From NCBI RefSeq assembly GCF_005937185.1, contig NZ_VCNI01000004.1:62001-126000 (forward strand): a stretch of 64,000 bases of DNA. The letters run 5' to 3'. Below the pieces are notes generated by a model. The model saw only the letters and a program-made list of their open reading frames with translations. It had not been told where the DNA came from and did not search any database. The number at the start of each line of letters is the position of its first letter. Within the stretch, counting starts at the first letter, position 1. The stretch comes from Flagellimonas algicola. GTDB lineage: Bacteria > Bacteroidota > Bacteroidia > Flavobacteriales > Flavobacteriaceae. A program made the position numbers and the translations under genes. Shown here piece by piece: positions 37,202 to 47,020 of the stretch.

Positions 37202-37933
37202 TTAGATTTCAATTAAATGCGAAGACTCCTTATCCAGATACAAATAGGTTGAAGGGTGATTTTGGAGAATTGAGGCCGGAATTTCTGGTGTGACCAAGCC
37301 TTCCACAACCTTCTTTACGGCCCTACTTTTCCGACTTTCGGGTACACTGCAGATAATATGCCTTGATTGCAATATTCTATTGATTGACATTGTAATGGCT
37401 TTGGTTGGAACTTCTTGGAGGCTATTGAACCATCCTTCACCCAGCTGTTGCTTTCTGCATTGCTCATCCAATGTGACCTCTAGATAAGATTCATTGGTGC
37501 AAAAATCCGCAGGGGGATCATTAAAGGCCAAATGGGTGTTTTCACCAATTCCTGCAAAAGCAACATCAATGGGGTGCCTAATGATCAATTCATGAAGTCT
37601 TTTGCGCTCTCGAGCAACATTTGCTCTTCCATCAATGAAGTGAAATTTCCTTGGGCGGACTATATTGACAAATCGATCTTCAAGATAATTTTTGAACAGT
37701 GCCGGGTGGTCCTGTGGCAGACCAATGTATTCATCCAAGTGAAAACATGTAACTGCGGACCAGTCAATTTTCTCTTCAATTAATGCCTCAAGCATTTCAA
37801 ATTGGGAAGCTCCCGTTGCAAGTATAATGTTGGACGTTCCTTTTGTGGATATGGCCTTTCTTATCAGCGAGGCGGCTTTTCTTGCCGCTTTTTTCCCCAA
37901 TCGTGTTTTGTTTTTGGAAACAACTATGTTCAT
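37202..37933 (-). CDS. nagB: Glucosamine-6-phosphate deaminase
   Basis: The product is 243 residues. It shows NagB hallmarks: ILATGASQFEMLEALI (phosphate loop), VTCFHLDEYIGLP (catalytic Asp), AFAGIGENTHLAFNDPP (canonical GIGENGHIAFNDP with one change) and KAITMSINRILQS. It converts glucosamine-6-phosphate to fructose-6-phosphate and ammonia in the cytoplasm. It is the first gene of the minus-strand operon (nagB, Nramp-like, nagA-like, Nramp-like) and is divergent from a lipoprotein gene across 89 bp of AT-rich DNA. Its presence is the main sign that the locus handles an amino sugar. Confidence 0.92.
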   Translation of the reverse strand: MNIVVSKNKTRLGKKAARKAASLIRKAISTKGTSNIILATGASQFEMLEALIEEKIDWSAVTCFHLDEYIGLPQDHPALFKNYLEDRFVNIVRPRKFHFIDGRANVARERKRLHELIIRHPIDVAFAGIGENTHLAFNDPPADFCTNESYLEVTLDEQCRKQQLGEGWFNSLQEVPTKAITMSINRILQSRHIICSVPESRKSRAVKKVVEGLVTPEIPASILQNHPSTYLYLDKESSHLIEI

Positions 37934-38022
37934 TCAGTTTTTGGTAATAAATGGTCGATGATTTAATTATATATCGTTATTTTAGGTAAAGTAATGATAT
38001 CAAAAATATAAAAAAAAATGAT

Positions 38023-39243
38023 ATGAAATATAAAAAAGGTTTCGTAAACTTACTTTTAGTATTGATAATCGAAATGTTATGTGGCTGTTCTTATTGTCAA
38101 CATGAAAAAACAATCGTGCTGGCTGAAACCGCTGGTGTGCCACGATATTTGGCGTATGTCAAAATCAAGACCGCAAGCCATCGCGAGGCAGTAATATTTT
38201 TAAGAGATCAGGATTCGGGAGAAACCATACGCGCGGAAAAATTGTTAAGGGAAAGGACAATTGGGGACACTGTGACCTACATTTTACCAATTACAATGGA
38301 CGCTTACCAAAAGAGAACATTCTCTATCCTGAATTCCCAACCAGAATATTGTTCCATACATCCAACGGATAGTCTAAAGGTCTTGGGGGAAGGTTTCGAA
38401 CTACAAATTGAAAACGAGCATTTTGTTGCGGATCTAAGTTCTACGGATGACAAACTGAAAAGAGGACTATACCCTGGCCAACTTTCGTCATTATTTCTTA
38501 AAAAAAAGAGGGTCCTTCTCAAGAGGGACGGTAATAATATGCACTGGGCCCCGAATTTTCAGAAAGAGAATTCCAAAGACTACAAGACAATAGGGCATCT
38601 AAATTTGGATAATGCCAAAATCACACAGAACAATCCTTATCAGCTTGAACTGGTCAAAAGAGGAAAGGTTGAAGGATATGGGGAAATTGACCTGGAGGGC
38701 AAATACTCTTTTTATGCGGGCCTACCCTACTTTATTTATTCATCCAGCATGGAATTTAGCAAAGATGCCAAACTCTTTCTCTTGCGAAATAATGAAATAA
38801 CGATGGATAAATTGTTCACACATTTGATTTATCCCGACGCTTTGGGTAAATTTCATGAATTACCATTATATGGCCCTGCAAAGCAACTTGATTCATTATC
38901 AAAAACACCTTTGGACGATACTATTAATTGGGTTGGGTTCATCAATAAATCAGAAGGTTTTGGCATAGTAAGTTTAATATTGGATTACGATAATTCTAGT
39001 AAAAATGGTTCCGATTCCCCCCTTATTAATCCGCATGTGAAAATAACACCGTCCAGGTATGATGGAAGGTACTGGGATAGAAGGCTAATACATAACCGTG
39101 CCACTCTGGTGCCAAAGGGCAGTAGATACCGCGAGACAAACGCCTATTTGATTTTGGATAAGGTCGACAACATGGCCGATCAAATTGCGTACCATTTTAG
39201 ATGTATTAACAACCCAATAAAGGTCATGTACAAAAGCCATTGA
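38023..39243 (+). CDS. Exported protein of unknown function, probable lipoprotein
   Basis: The product is 406 residues and not recognised with certainty. The N-terminus (LLLVLIIEMLCGCSYC) is a lipoprotein signal. The rest is soluble and beta-rich, with KVLGEGFELQIENEHFVADL, YSFYAGLPYFIYSSSMEFS and NWVGFINKSEGFGIVSLIL. The last two recall the mutarotase-like beta-sandwich of polysaccharide lyase or DUF4861-type proteins, but this is only a resemblance. It is divergent from nagB, sharing an 89-bp promoter region, so it may be coregulated with amino-sugar catabolism. Confidence 0.7.
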   Translation: MKYKKGFVNLLLVLIIEMLCGCSYCQHEKTIVLAETAGVPRYLAYVKIKTASHREAVIFLRDQDSGETIRAEKLLRERTIGDTVTYILPITMDAYQKRTFSILNSQPEYCSIHPTDSLKVLGEGFELQIENEHFVADLSSTDDKLKRGLYPGQLSSLFLKKKRVLLKRDGNNMHWAPNFQKENSKDYKTIGHLNLDNAKITQNNPYQLELVKRGKVEGYGEIDLEGKYSFYAGLPYFIYSSSMEFSKDAKLFLLRNNEITMDKLFTHLIYPDALGKFHELPLYGPAKQLDSLSKTPLDDTINWVGFINKSEGFGIVSLILDYDNSSKNGSDSPLINPHVKITPSRYDGRYWDRRLIHNRATLVPKGSRYRETNAYLILDKVDNMADQIAYHFRCINNPIKVMYKSH

Positions 39244-39386
39244 GTGGGCAGGTAAATTATAAAATACAAATTCAAACGGTCAAATCCATTTGCTCGGTCC
39301 CATGGTTCATAAGAGTTTTCCAATGGTAATCTGTAATATCTATAATTGTTACCGATATCCATTCATTCAGGCTATGTGCCTAGAGG

Positions 39387-39920
39387 TCATTTTTGATTCA
39401 AGAATCCCTTGGCTATCAGATCTGCCAAACTATGATAGTAGCTCCATGAACTGTAAACCTCTCGTGCCCAATCATTAATTATTTGTTTACAATCCTCCCC
39501 ATTCTTGGATTTTTCTAGAACATCGGTAGTGGTAATGCTTCCTCGATTAAGTAGATCTGGTGGAATCAAGAATTCATTTAGATGATCAATTTTATATTTA
39601 TTCAGATAATCGCTTAGTTTTGGGGAATGTCTGTAAGTCCATTGAATGTCATATTTTAAGATCAGTTGCAGTCTGGATAGATGAAAGTGGTTGCTCCATC
39701 TTCCATGAATTTCAGGGTGTTGTAGTGCATGCGCATCAACCATTTTAAATCTATATACATTGTTTTCAATATTTGTAAAGTCAATTTCCTGAAACCCGAG
39801 ATTGAAAATTTCAAGACATTCATGAATCCCTTTCCGTGTATTGGCACCACAAAATTGGCAGTTACCGCGATCCATTAAAACTACTTCATTCTTTTTTGCG
39901 AAAGCTATATAATCTTGCAT
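39387..39920 (-). CDS. DUF5946-family protein
   Basis: The product is 177 residues from ATG 39920; an upstream GTG at 39959 would add 13 residues. The family signature is CQFCGANTRKG near the N-terminus, followed after a gap by MVDAHALQHPEIHGRW and SNHFHLSRLQLILKYD. The cysteines and histidines suggest zinc binding. Function of DUF5946 is unknown. It is isolated, with decayed DNA upstream. Confidence 0.7.
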   Translation of the reverse strand: MQDYIAFAKKNEVVLMDRGNCQFCGANTRKGIHECLEIFNLGFQEIDFTNIENNVYRFKMVDAHALQHPEIHGRWSNHFHLSRLQLILKYDIQWTYRHSPKLSDYLNKYKIDHLNEFLIPPDLLNRGSITTTDVLEKSKNGEDCKQIINDWAREVYSSWSYYHSLADLIAKGFLNQK

Positions 39921-39959
39921 GACTTGATATCTATTTAATTGATTGTAAAGGATTGGCAC

Positions 39960-40699
39960 ATGTGGAATCAGAATCGTCTTTCACATCACTTTTGTAATCG
40001 CTTTTCGTCCCAATTGATACATTGGAGTCAATAATTCTTCTTTGCCTTAACGGGAACATTGTGAACTAAACATAGTCCCATTTACGTACTGGCCCCATGC
40101 GCTGGAGGTCAAACTATGGATCTTGCTGGCAAAGGGGAAAAATTGTTTCTTGAACATTGGTTGAATTTCGTAAAGAACATCAATAGAGAGTACATCCTTT
40201 TTAATTTTCACTGGTAATATTATACTTTGGAATTGTTGTGTGGATTGAAAGATATTCTATGGGCACTCGCCACTATCATTTAAATTTAGCATATCATTTG
40301 ATTCCCCGACCAACTTGTCCGGGGCCAGCAATTTTTCATGATCGCAGCTATCTTATCATCCTGTCGTTATTTCCCATAGTGAAAGCGATAAGGGAGCCCC
40401 CAAATTATCTATCAAAAACACTTGTTTACTTTTTAAACCTGGTATTCGGCCGGCGATGGTGTCAACTTGCCCGACAACAAATTTTCACAAAGTGTTGTAC
40501 CCATCAAGCCATTTGTTCCTGTAATATTGATCATACAAGGGTCAGTTCTATTTTGGTCATCCTTGACACTTTGCCCATCTTTTATAATTGCAAAGCAAAA
40601 TCAGGCATCGTCTGATCTGGATTGCTTTGGGTTATAAACTCGAACCAAAAATACAGACGGATGAAAAATCAATAAAATAAACTTAAGTATGGTTCGATA
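39960..40699 (-). pseudogene. Intergenic stretch with protein-like fragments in shifting frames
   Basis: No intact gene is present. On the minus strand three protein-like stretches occur in different frames: one opening INITGTNGLMGTTL near 40530 (a TGxxGxxG pattern like a Rossmann start), one with QVDTIAGRIPGLKSKQVFL near 40430, and one of about 70 codons near 40080-40270 containing IQPMFKKQFFPFASKIH and ending in a stop. They may be remains of one frameshifted gene, but no family is identified and chance cannot be excluded. Confidence 0.3.
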
Positions 40700-41788
40700 T
40701 TATAAAACCGAACTATTTTTTTTGAATTCGGAGGGGGTCTGTCCCGTAAAATTTTTAAATGTAGTGTTGAAGGAGGTCTTGGAATTGAAGCCCGACTCAA
40801 AAGCAATTCCCAATATTGAATATTTGTCCGAAAGGTTACTTAAAAGCAAGCTTTTGGCTTTCTCCACCCTATGGCGGTTGACAAAGTTGAAGAAATTCTC
40901 GTCAAATCCATTGTTTATGACAAAGGAGAGCTGATGGGAGGAAAGTCCCAGTTGATTGGACAGACTGGCCAGGTTTATCTCGTTATCAAGGTATGGTTCT
41001 TTCTCGATCATAAATCGATTGAGCCCGGATTTTAGTTCGACCAATTTCTCTTCAGAAAAAAGTCGTCGTTTTCTATTAATATGCAAGTCTTGCCCATTGA
41101 TGGACAGAACATCTTCACGTTGCTTTTTGTCAATTGGAAATATCTCCTTTTGTTTGATCAGATAATACCCGCTAGAATACACAGTAATCAAAATAGTATA
41201 GTCCAAGTATAAGCTTAGGGATGAATAGTAGCTTGTCGTCTTCAGTATGTCTGCAACAATGGTGATGGTCAGAATCATGACGATGGTATATTTCAGCCAT
41301 TCTAAATCAATTTCCTTCGTGTCGGAAGAAAAGTCCTGGTTTTTTTTTTGGTGTTTCCTTATTTTGAAAAGCGAGAAGGAAATATAAAAAAGTGAATGTG
41401 CCAGTGACAAACCCAAAGTTAAGGGGTAAGTATTGAGGGATATCTCCGCTTGGAGAAAAAGCACAGTCCCATAAAGCAGCGGTGTTATAAGAAAGACCAG
41501 ACCTGTTTTCTTGATTTTGTGGTTTGGATTTGTGAAGAAAATAATGCTTATGTAAAGTGTCAGGGGAGTAAAAAACTGTAAAAAAAGGATAGCGTTGACC
41601 AAATTGGGGTCGACAATTGGCCAATCTGCCAACTTAGCAGCTTCCTCAATCCAGAATGTGGACCAAAGTAGTATCGTAATGCCAAACCATAAATTGGCCT
41701 TTCTATTTACCTTACGTGGATTGACAATGGAGAGGAAAGAAAAAAAGGTTAGCGAACTAAAAATAAGTATTGGAACCAATGTTGACAT
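40700..41788 (-). CDS. Membrane-bound AraC-type regulator
   Basis: The product is 362 residues. Six to seven transmembrane helices fill about residues 1-215 (from LVPILIFSSLTFFSFLSIV to YLDYTILITVYSSGYYLI). A cytoplasmic linker and a C-terminal AraC double helix-turn-helix follow: INLASLSNQLGLSSHQLSF, then YSILGIAFESGFNSKTSFN and FKNFTGQTPSEFKK. This architecture is common in Flavobacteriia, where the membrane half is thought to sense an external or membrane signal. It is 55 bp from the stop of the next minus-strand gene, the GH127-like glycosidase, which lies upstream of it in the direction of transcription. Confidence 0.9.
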   Translation of the reverse strand: MSTLVPILIFSSLTFFSFLSIVNPRKVNRKANLWFGITILLWSTFWIEEAAKLADWPIVDPNLVNAILFLQFFTPLTLYISIIFFTNPNHKIKKTGLVFLITPLLYGTVLFLQAEISLNTYPLTLGLSLAHSLFYISFSLFKIRKHQKKNQDFSSDTKEIDLEWLKYTIVMILTITIVADILKTTSYYSSLSLYLDYTILITVYSSGYYLIKQKEIFPIDKKQREDVLSINGQDLHINRKRRLFSEEKLVELKSGLNRFMIEKEPYLDNEINLASLSNQLGLSSHQLSFVINNGFDENFFNFVNRHRVEKAKSLLLSNLSDKYSILGIAFESGFNSKTSFNTTFKNFTGQTPSEFKKNSSVL

Positions 41789-41843
41789 TGCAATAGGTAT
41801 TAAGGATTGAAAGAAAACTTGACGATTTCCCCCAAACCAAGTG

Positions 41844-43913
41844 TTAATACGCTTTTTTAAAAGTTACCTTTCTTAAGACCGTGTTGCCCATCGGTTTTAA
41901 TTTGACCTTTTCCTTCTTGTCACCATTTTGCATTGATACTACAAGTTGATTTGAAGTGTACGGCAAAGAGTCTTCGGTTATATGTTCTGATTCTTTTTCG
42001 AAATGGATCCCTCCATCCGAAGGAAAAGTAATTTTAACATGTTCATCATTCATGGGTAAGCAGTAAAAGTCCCTAAACCCATCCAATTCGTAATTTTTAA
42101 CCACTTTTTCGGAGTGTGGAATTGGAAGTGCATATACCAATGGGCCTCTTTGAAAATAGATTTCACCGTTTCGAAGTTCTTTGGTCTGGATCTCCTGTTC
42201 GAATTTTATGTTTATCGTTTCTCTTTGGGACCATGTCCTTTTTATCCCATAATACCCATTTTCCAATTTTGGGGATAAGGAATTTGGTTTGAAATTCATG
42301 GACGTTTTCCACCCTGGTTTTCTAAAGGATAGCTCAAATTCAACGGGCTTTTCCGGAGTGATAACGAATTCAATTTGATCTGAGAATGGATATTCAGTGT
42401 TCTGTTCAACGATTACATTGACCCCGTTTATTTGTGTGGTCAATTTTGAAGGTCCATATAAGACCGCTACTATGTTTTCATCACGTCTCATCCACATTTG
42501 ATCTAAATAGTAGGCAAAATTCCGTGTATAGTTTGGTACGCAACATACGGCTGGTTCTGAATGTGTGGGAGAGTATTTAAGTCTGGGTTCCCTCTCATCC
42601 TGCGATATGGACCTGCCGTTTAAAATGTAACAATTATCCGGTTTACCGTAGGTAATTGCCCTACCATCCTCGCTTCTGGAACCCAACATCGCATTGAAGG
42701 TCAATTTCTCAGCTTGATCTGCGTAATGGATTTTACCAGTTTTTTGAATCGCGGAACCATAAAAATTGCGAAGTTCAAGCATTGCGCAAAACTCGGAAGC
42801 GGTATTTGTTGGATCGGCTGTCCTGCCCGCGAGCCACTCATTTCCATGACCTGCTCCACTTGGAAGTATGCATTGTTCCAATTTGTGCATGGCATTGTCC
42901 TTGGCAAGCTCCAACTCTTTATGACCTGTAACATAGTAAGCATTTAGAAGACTTCTTAAATGTTCATAGGTATGTACGGCATGACCAATAAATAAGGAAT
43001 CTTTTTCTTTTAAATAGGGATATCTTACGTCATTGAAGGAGCGGTTTACGGAAAAGGTTGAAAAAGCACGGTATAGATATGTGGCATAGTCCTGATATTT
43101 TAATTCACCGGTTATTCGATAAAGCGTCTCACATACATCCGTTAGCATTAGACCATGTGTTGCTCCGCCAAATGACCTGGTCAATTCAAAGGGATTCCTT
43201 CCCCTTTCATTATAGTTGTCCATCGTCAATGCCATGGCCTTTTCAACGGCCTTCAAAACCCTGGCTTCATTTGAGAACTCATAATAGGCCAGAAGCATCC
43301 TAAAAACCGTGGTCTGGGCCCATAATTCTCCGTTTGAACCTTCATGCTGGTATCTCAAATTTTTCTTATAGATCCCTATATAGCCGTCGTCGTCTTGGGA
43401 AGCCAAAAGATTTTCAACAATTTCCATGCTTTGCAATTTTGCTTTTTGATCGTCGACCAAATAGGCATGTCTTACGAAACCGTCCCACCAATTGCCTATG
43501 GTCTCCGCATTCCACCACATGATCGACTTCTCCCATTCGGCGCCGGTCAGTGTCAAATCTCCCATTTCGGGAATATCTTCCAGGCCTCCTCTTCTTGCCG
43601 TTCTATACAGGTCGTCATTTTTAATACCCGGGTACAGTTCATCCAGTGAACCTACAATTCCTTGTTCCAGGTCCTTTTTCATAAGCTCCAATAGCCAACC
43701 AGTAGGTTTTGAACTACCCGTTGCGAAAGCTGTGAATACTGGGTTGATAGAGTTTCTTTGGGAATCAAAAAAAGCAAGGGATTCACTATCGTCTATCATG
43801 GAGATTTTATTTTGATCAATTTTTGATGTAAAGGTTTTTCCTTGGGATCCCTCCTTTTGCCTACAGCCTGCAATTATGCAAATTGAATAGAATATTATTG
43901 TTGTTGTTTTCAT
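41844..43913 (-). CDS. GH127-like glycosidase (beta-L-arabinofuranosidase domain), lipoprotein
   Basis: The product is 689 residues from ATG 43913; a start at 43937 would add eight residues before the lipoprotein signal (FYSICIIAGCRQKEG). The barrel is an (alpha/alpha)6 type with GGLEDIPEMGDLT, WWNAETIGNWWDGFVRHAY, GHEWLAG-like GNEWLAGRTADPT and the EPAVCCVPNYTRN segment. In characterised GH127 enzymes a cysteine cluster holds zinc and one cysteine is the nucleophile, matching the CC here. C-terminal beta-sandwich domains follow, ending near KPMGNTVLRKVTF. Substrate is probably a beta-linked arabinofuranoside or related sugar. An esterase pseudogene lies just upstream on the same strand. Confidence 0.87.
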   Translation of the reverse strand: MKTTTIIFYSICIIAGCRQKEGSQGKTFTSKIDQNKISMIDDSESLAFFDSQRNSINPVFTAFATGSSKPTGWLLELMKKDLEQGIVGSLDELYPGIKNDDLYRTARRGGLEDIPEMGDLTLTGAEWEKSIMWWNAETIGNWWDGFVRHAYLVDDQKAKLQSMEIVENLLASQDDDGYIGIYKKNLRYQHEGSNGELWAQTTVFRMLLAYYEFSNEARVLKAVEKAMALTMDNYNERGRNPFELTRSFGGATHGLMLTDVCETLYRITGELKYQDYATYLYRAFSTFSVNRSFNDVRYPYLKEKDSLFIGHAVHTYEHLRSLLNAYYVTGHKELELAKDNAMHKLEQCILPSGAGHGNEWLAGRTADPTNTASEFCAMLELRNFYGSAIQKTGKIHYADQAEKLTFNAMLGSRSEDGRAITYGKPDNCYILNGRSISQDEREPRLKYSPTHSEPAVCCVPNYTRNFAYYLDQMWMRRDENIVAVLYGPSKLTTQINGVNVIVEQNTEYPFSDQIEFVITPEKPVEFELSFRKPGWKTSMNFKPNSLSPKLENGYYGIKRTWSQRETINIKFEQEIQTKELRNGEIYFQRGPLVYALPIPHSEKVVKNYELDGFRDFYCLPMNDEHVKITFPSDGGIHFEKESEHITEDSLPYTSNQLVVSMQNGDKKEKVKLKPMGNTVLRKVTFKKAY

Positions 43914-43989
43914 GCGAACTAGTGAAGATTTAATCATTGGATTTCATTTTTTGATTGGGAAAGCTGTGTTTTTTGATTTGGTTAAAAAA

Positions 43990-44545
43990 GAAAAAAGCGT
44001 GGGTTAAATTTCGTTGCCGGCACCTTAAATGTTTGGTTATGAAGTAGTCCAATTCGATAAGCTCCATAACCTCCCTTTGGAAAGTCCCGAGATATAAAAA
44101 TTGGATCCTTCATCATCGAAGCCCCGTTCTTTTCTAATCAACTGAGGAATTTCTTCTCCCATCGTTCTTTCACAGTCTTTTATCTTATGCCACACATGCC
44201 CGCGACCATCTGCCGGCATGATTAAAATAAGCGGACTTATTTTTCCCATATCAATTAAACTTTGTAAAGTCTGGTGTGCACAGCCCCTGAAAACCCAGGC
44301 CAATGATTTCCATAAACCCCATGAAGAAGTATCACTACCTGAATTGAATTCACCATGTTCGAAATCCTATTTTAGAATGGATATAGTGATATCCGGCCTA
44401 CCTGTGATATAGTTGCTCTTGATTTTTATAAATTCAAGTACAGGAATTACCTTGAAAATGGCGGACCTCTCGACTGTCCTAAAACCCCTAAAATCTATCG
44501 CCGTGTTAGCAACCAGTTCCTTTTTGACAGTTTTGACTATTCAAA
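43990..44545 (-). pseudogene. Frameshifted esterase (alpha/beta hydrolase) pseudogene
   Basis: Three frames must be joined to recover an esterase. VVILLHGVYGNHW lies in one frame. It continues as AWVFRGCAHQTLQSLIDMG, ISPLILIMPADGRG and EEIPQLIRKERG in the next. The text then shifts at the nucleophile elbow, where GLSK in one frame joins GGYGAYRIGLLH in another. In intact esterase-D-type proteins this reads GLSMGGYGA. A further upstream part is separated by a stop codon. The gene is clearly dead. It sits directly upstream of the GH127-like gene, suggesting a former operon partner. Confidence 0.75.
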
Positions 44546-44943
44546 AGTAGTGGCTAAAGCTTTTGGACAATGAATTGATATTAACCAATTATGCGCATAT
44601 TTAGTCCTTCTGGCTTGGTTGAACTGATAAATAGGGTTATAAACGTTAAAAACCATTTGCTTTTGAAACCCTTGATACAAATACCGTGTTTGGGCAAAAG
44701 ACGAGACGGGCGGGATAGGGCAAATTTTTAAATTCCCGTTGGAATTTCGAAGCGATAATACTTGTTGGCAATACTTTATTTCCCTACTGGCTTTGGCGGT
44801 GACAATTGTCAGTATATCAATGGAGCTAGCGAAAAACCGTCCTTAACAGGAAAAAAGCTGGTTGCTATAATACGTATGATTGGTCATTACTATTAGAGTC
44901 CTTAATTCAATGTTGTGGATTGTTTTCAGTCCAATTGTCAAAA
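44546..44943. other. Intergenic stretch without recognisable gene
   Basis: About 400 bases between the esterase pseudogene and the AraC regulator. No frame shows family features on either strand; it may be further decayed coding DNA belonging to the pseudogene unit. Confidence 0.4.
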
Positions 44944-45795
44944 TCAAATCGGTTTTCCATATTTTTCCAACCGCCTGAATTCGGAAGCTGTAATCCCTTT
45001 AAGCTTCTTGAAAACCCTATTGAATTGGCTTATACTTTCAAAGCCACTTTCAAGGGCCACTTGAGAAATATTGGCGTCATCCATGAGAAGCAATTGGCAG
45101 GCATTTTCAATTCTGGAGGTATTCACAAAACTCACAAAGGAATGGCCCGTTGCCTTTCTAAACCACCTACAGAAAGATTGGGGCGTGAGATAGGCTATTT
45201 CGGAAACTTCATGGACCGTTAACTTTCTATGAAGATTATTAAGAATATACCGGGTAATTTTTTCTATACGCCCGAACTTTTGTTTCCCTTTCAGGGAGAA
45301 GGAATATTTTTTATCTGAGATTTTTCTTTTGTCATTGGTGAACGAAGCCCAATCCAATATATTGATCAAACAGGCCAACCTGTTGGCCCGGGACCTACCC
45401 TCAAAGGATATGAATAATTGTATTATCTCTTCTGTGGCGTTGAACTGGATTCCATATTTTGCCATTTCGAACAGAGCAAGGAAATAGTTGCAAGCGTGGA
45501 TTTTTTCAAAAATTTCATGATTGAACTGTAATACTATTGCCTTATGGGTATGCCCTTCAGTTTTATCGGAAACCCAGTGATGGGGTAAATCTGGCCCTAC
45601 CATAACCAAATCCCCAGATTGAAAGGGCTGTATGCTATCGCCAACATATCTAATGCCCTGCCCCTCCACAATCAACGTAATCTCAGTTTCGGGATGAAAA
45701 TGCCAAAAAGGCTCAAACCTTGGTTTTTCGATATTGAAAAAGTTGATGGATTTTTGGTTATTCTCGAGATTAAGGATTTCTAATTCGGGTTGCAT
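44944..45795 (-). CDS. AraC-family regulator with cupin sensor domain
   Basis: The product is 283 residues. The N-terminal cupin has PFWHFHPETEITLIVEGQG and YVGDSIQPFQSGDLVMVGP, then LPHHWVSDKTEG. The C-terminal AraC domain has LTVHEVSEIAYLTPQSFCR, FRKATGHSFVSFVN, ANISQVALESGFESISQFN and FKKLKGITASEFRRL. This layout is typical of soluble sugar-responsive AraC regulators. Its upstream region (45796-46036) is AT-rich. Likely targets are neighbouring carbohydrate genes, including the minus-strand GH127-like gene. Confidence 0.92.
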   Translation of the reverse strand: MQPELEILNLENNQKSINFFNIEKPRFEPFWHFHPETEITLIVEGQGIRYVGDSIQPFQSGDLVMVGPDLPHHWVSDKTEGHTHKAIVLQFNHEIFEKIHACNYFLALFEMAKYGIQFNATEEIIQLFISFEGRSRANRLACLINILDWASFTNDKRKISDKKYSFSLKGKQKFGRIEKITRYILNNLHRKLTVHEVSEIAYLTPQSFCRWFRKATGHSFVSFVNTSRIENACQLLLMDDANISQVALESGFESISQFNRVFKKLKGITASEFRRLEKYGKPI

Positions 45796-46036
45796 TTACG
45801 CTTTTAACTCTAATATAGTGATTTTTACATATATTAAGTTTAAATATGCGTAATTGAGAATGGTTTTTTTGGTAATAAAAGTACGTCTTCAAACAAACGT
45901 TGAACTGTTGACTTAACTTTATACTTGGAAATTCAAATTCGTATGAGGACATACAAATAAAAAGGTCAATGTATTGTTTATGCTTTTGGGAACTGAAATG
46001 TTGGCATCCGAGTGCAAAAAATCATTTTAGGGCCCA

Positions 46037-47020
46037 TTAGTTTTTTATTTCACCCATATCGATAACTTCGAAATTGTCGAGGGTAACACTTCTTAAACTT
46101 CGTAGATCGTCATTGTCCCACAATTCGTTCGGAGCACCGGAGATAAACATATCAGATCCTACATCAGCCAGTATTATCCCATACTTCTTCATAGCAACTA
46201 GGATTATTTGATTTATTTCCGAAAAACTGCTAATATCAAAGTCAGATTTTAATCTCAACCTGGCTCCAAAAGGCAGTAGATTATCATTTCTTTCACCGGA
46301 AACCAAATGGCGAGCGGGGTGAACATAGCCTTCATATATTTTGGACCTGCCAATGGTGAACCTTATGGGATGATCAATTTCACCCTTCTCTATTTCTGGA
46401 TATCTGACCAGTAATGGGAAAATGGGTAATCCAGCAGCGTCCGCGGATGTCCAGCCATCTGGCCTAAAAGTCGTTTTGTTAAGGTCAAAAACGGCCGCGG
46501 ACGAAGCTTCAAAACCATTGCCCACTTGAGACGCATTATATAGCTCATATAGCATGCCGTTGTCAACATCAATGGCAATGACATGACTATCACCTTCACC
46601 ATTTCCCTCAATTGGGGCATTCAATGGAATTGGAAATGGGCCTTGGTCACTTTCTTCACCATAATTGCCGTCATAATTATTTCCCCTAAAGGCAATGGGC
46701 ACTTTGGCCTGCCCTTGATTAACAACGGTATAAGGTATTCCAATGGGGGCCCCTTGATAGGTTCCACTTCCAAAATCGGCAAATAATCCGTTGTCCAAGC
46801 CCATATTCTCCAATATCTGATCTGATTTTGAGTCAATGGGAGCATTGGATATATCCAAGTTCAATGGGTGGTCTTCAGGGAATAATTGAATGTTTTCCGC
46901 TTCTGATAGTTCACTGTTAGAACCCTGCTCTTCCTCGTCCGCAACCTGATCTGTAGAGCAGGATGAAATCAAAATGTTTAGTACAAATAGATACAGCAAA
47001 AAAGATTTGGATGGTTTCAT
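46037..47020 (-). CDS. Conserved secreted lipoprotein of unknown function
   Basis: The product is 327 residues with a lipoprotein signal (FVLNILISSCSTDQ) and an acidic linker. The body contains GDSHVIAIDVDNGMLYELY, GLPIFPLLVRYPEIEKGEID, EGYVHPARHLVSGE, LPFGARLRLKSDFDIS and ILVAMKKYGIILADVGSDMF. I recall similar sequence in secreted proteins of Planctomycetota and Actinomycetota but know no assigned function. It is the last gene before the GC-richer mobile module, so it may mark the chromosomal side of the junction. Confidence 0.7.
   Translation of the reverse strand: MKPSKSFLLYLFVLNILISSCSTDQVADEEEQGSNSELSEAENIQLFPEDHPLNLDISNAPIDSKSDQILENMGLDNGLFADFGSGTYQGAPIGIPYTVVNQGQAKVPIAFRGNNYDGNYGEESDQGPFPIPLNAPIEGNGEGDSHVIAIDVDNGMLYELYNASQVGNGFEASSAAVFDLNKTTFRPDGWTSADAAGLPIFPLLVRYPEIEKGEIDHPIRFTIGRSKIYEGYVHPARHLVSGERNDNLLPFGARLRLKSDFDISSFSEINQIILVAMKKYGIILADVGSDMFISGAPNELWDNDDLRSLRSVTLDNFEVIDMGEIKN

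Noticed and set aside
40238-40615. Plus-strand ORF of 125 codons in the 39960-40699 interval
   Set aside because: No family features; minus-strand fragments in the same place look more protein-like.
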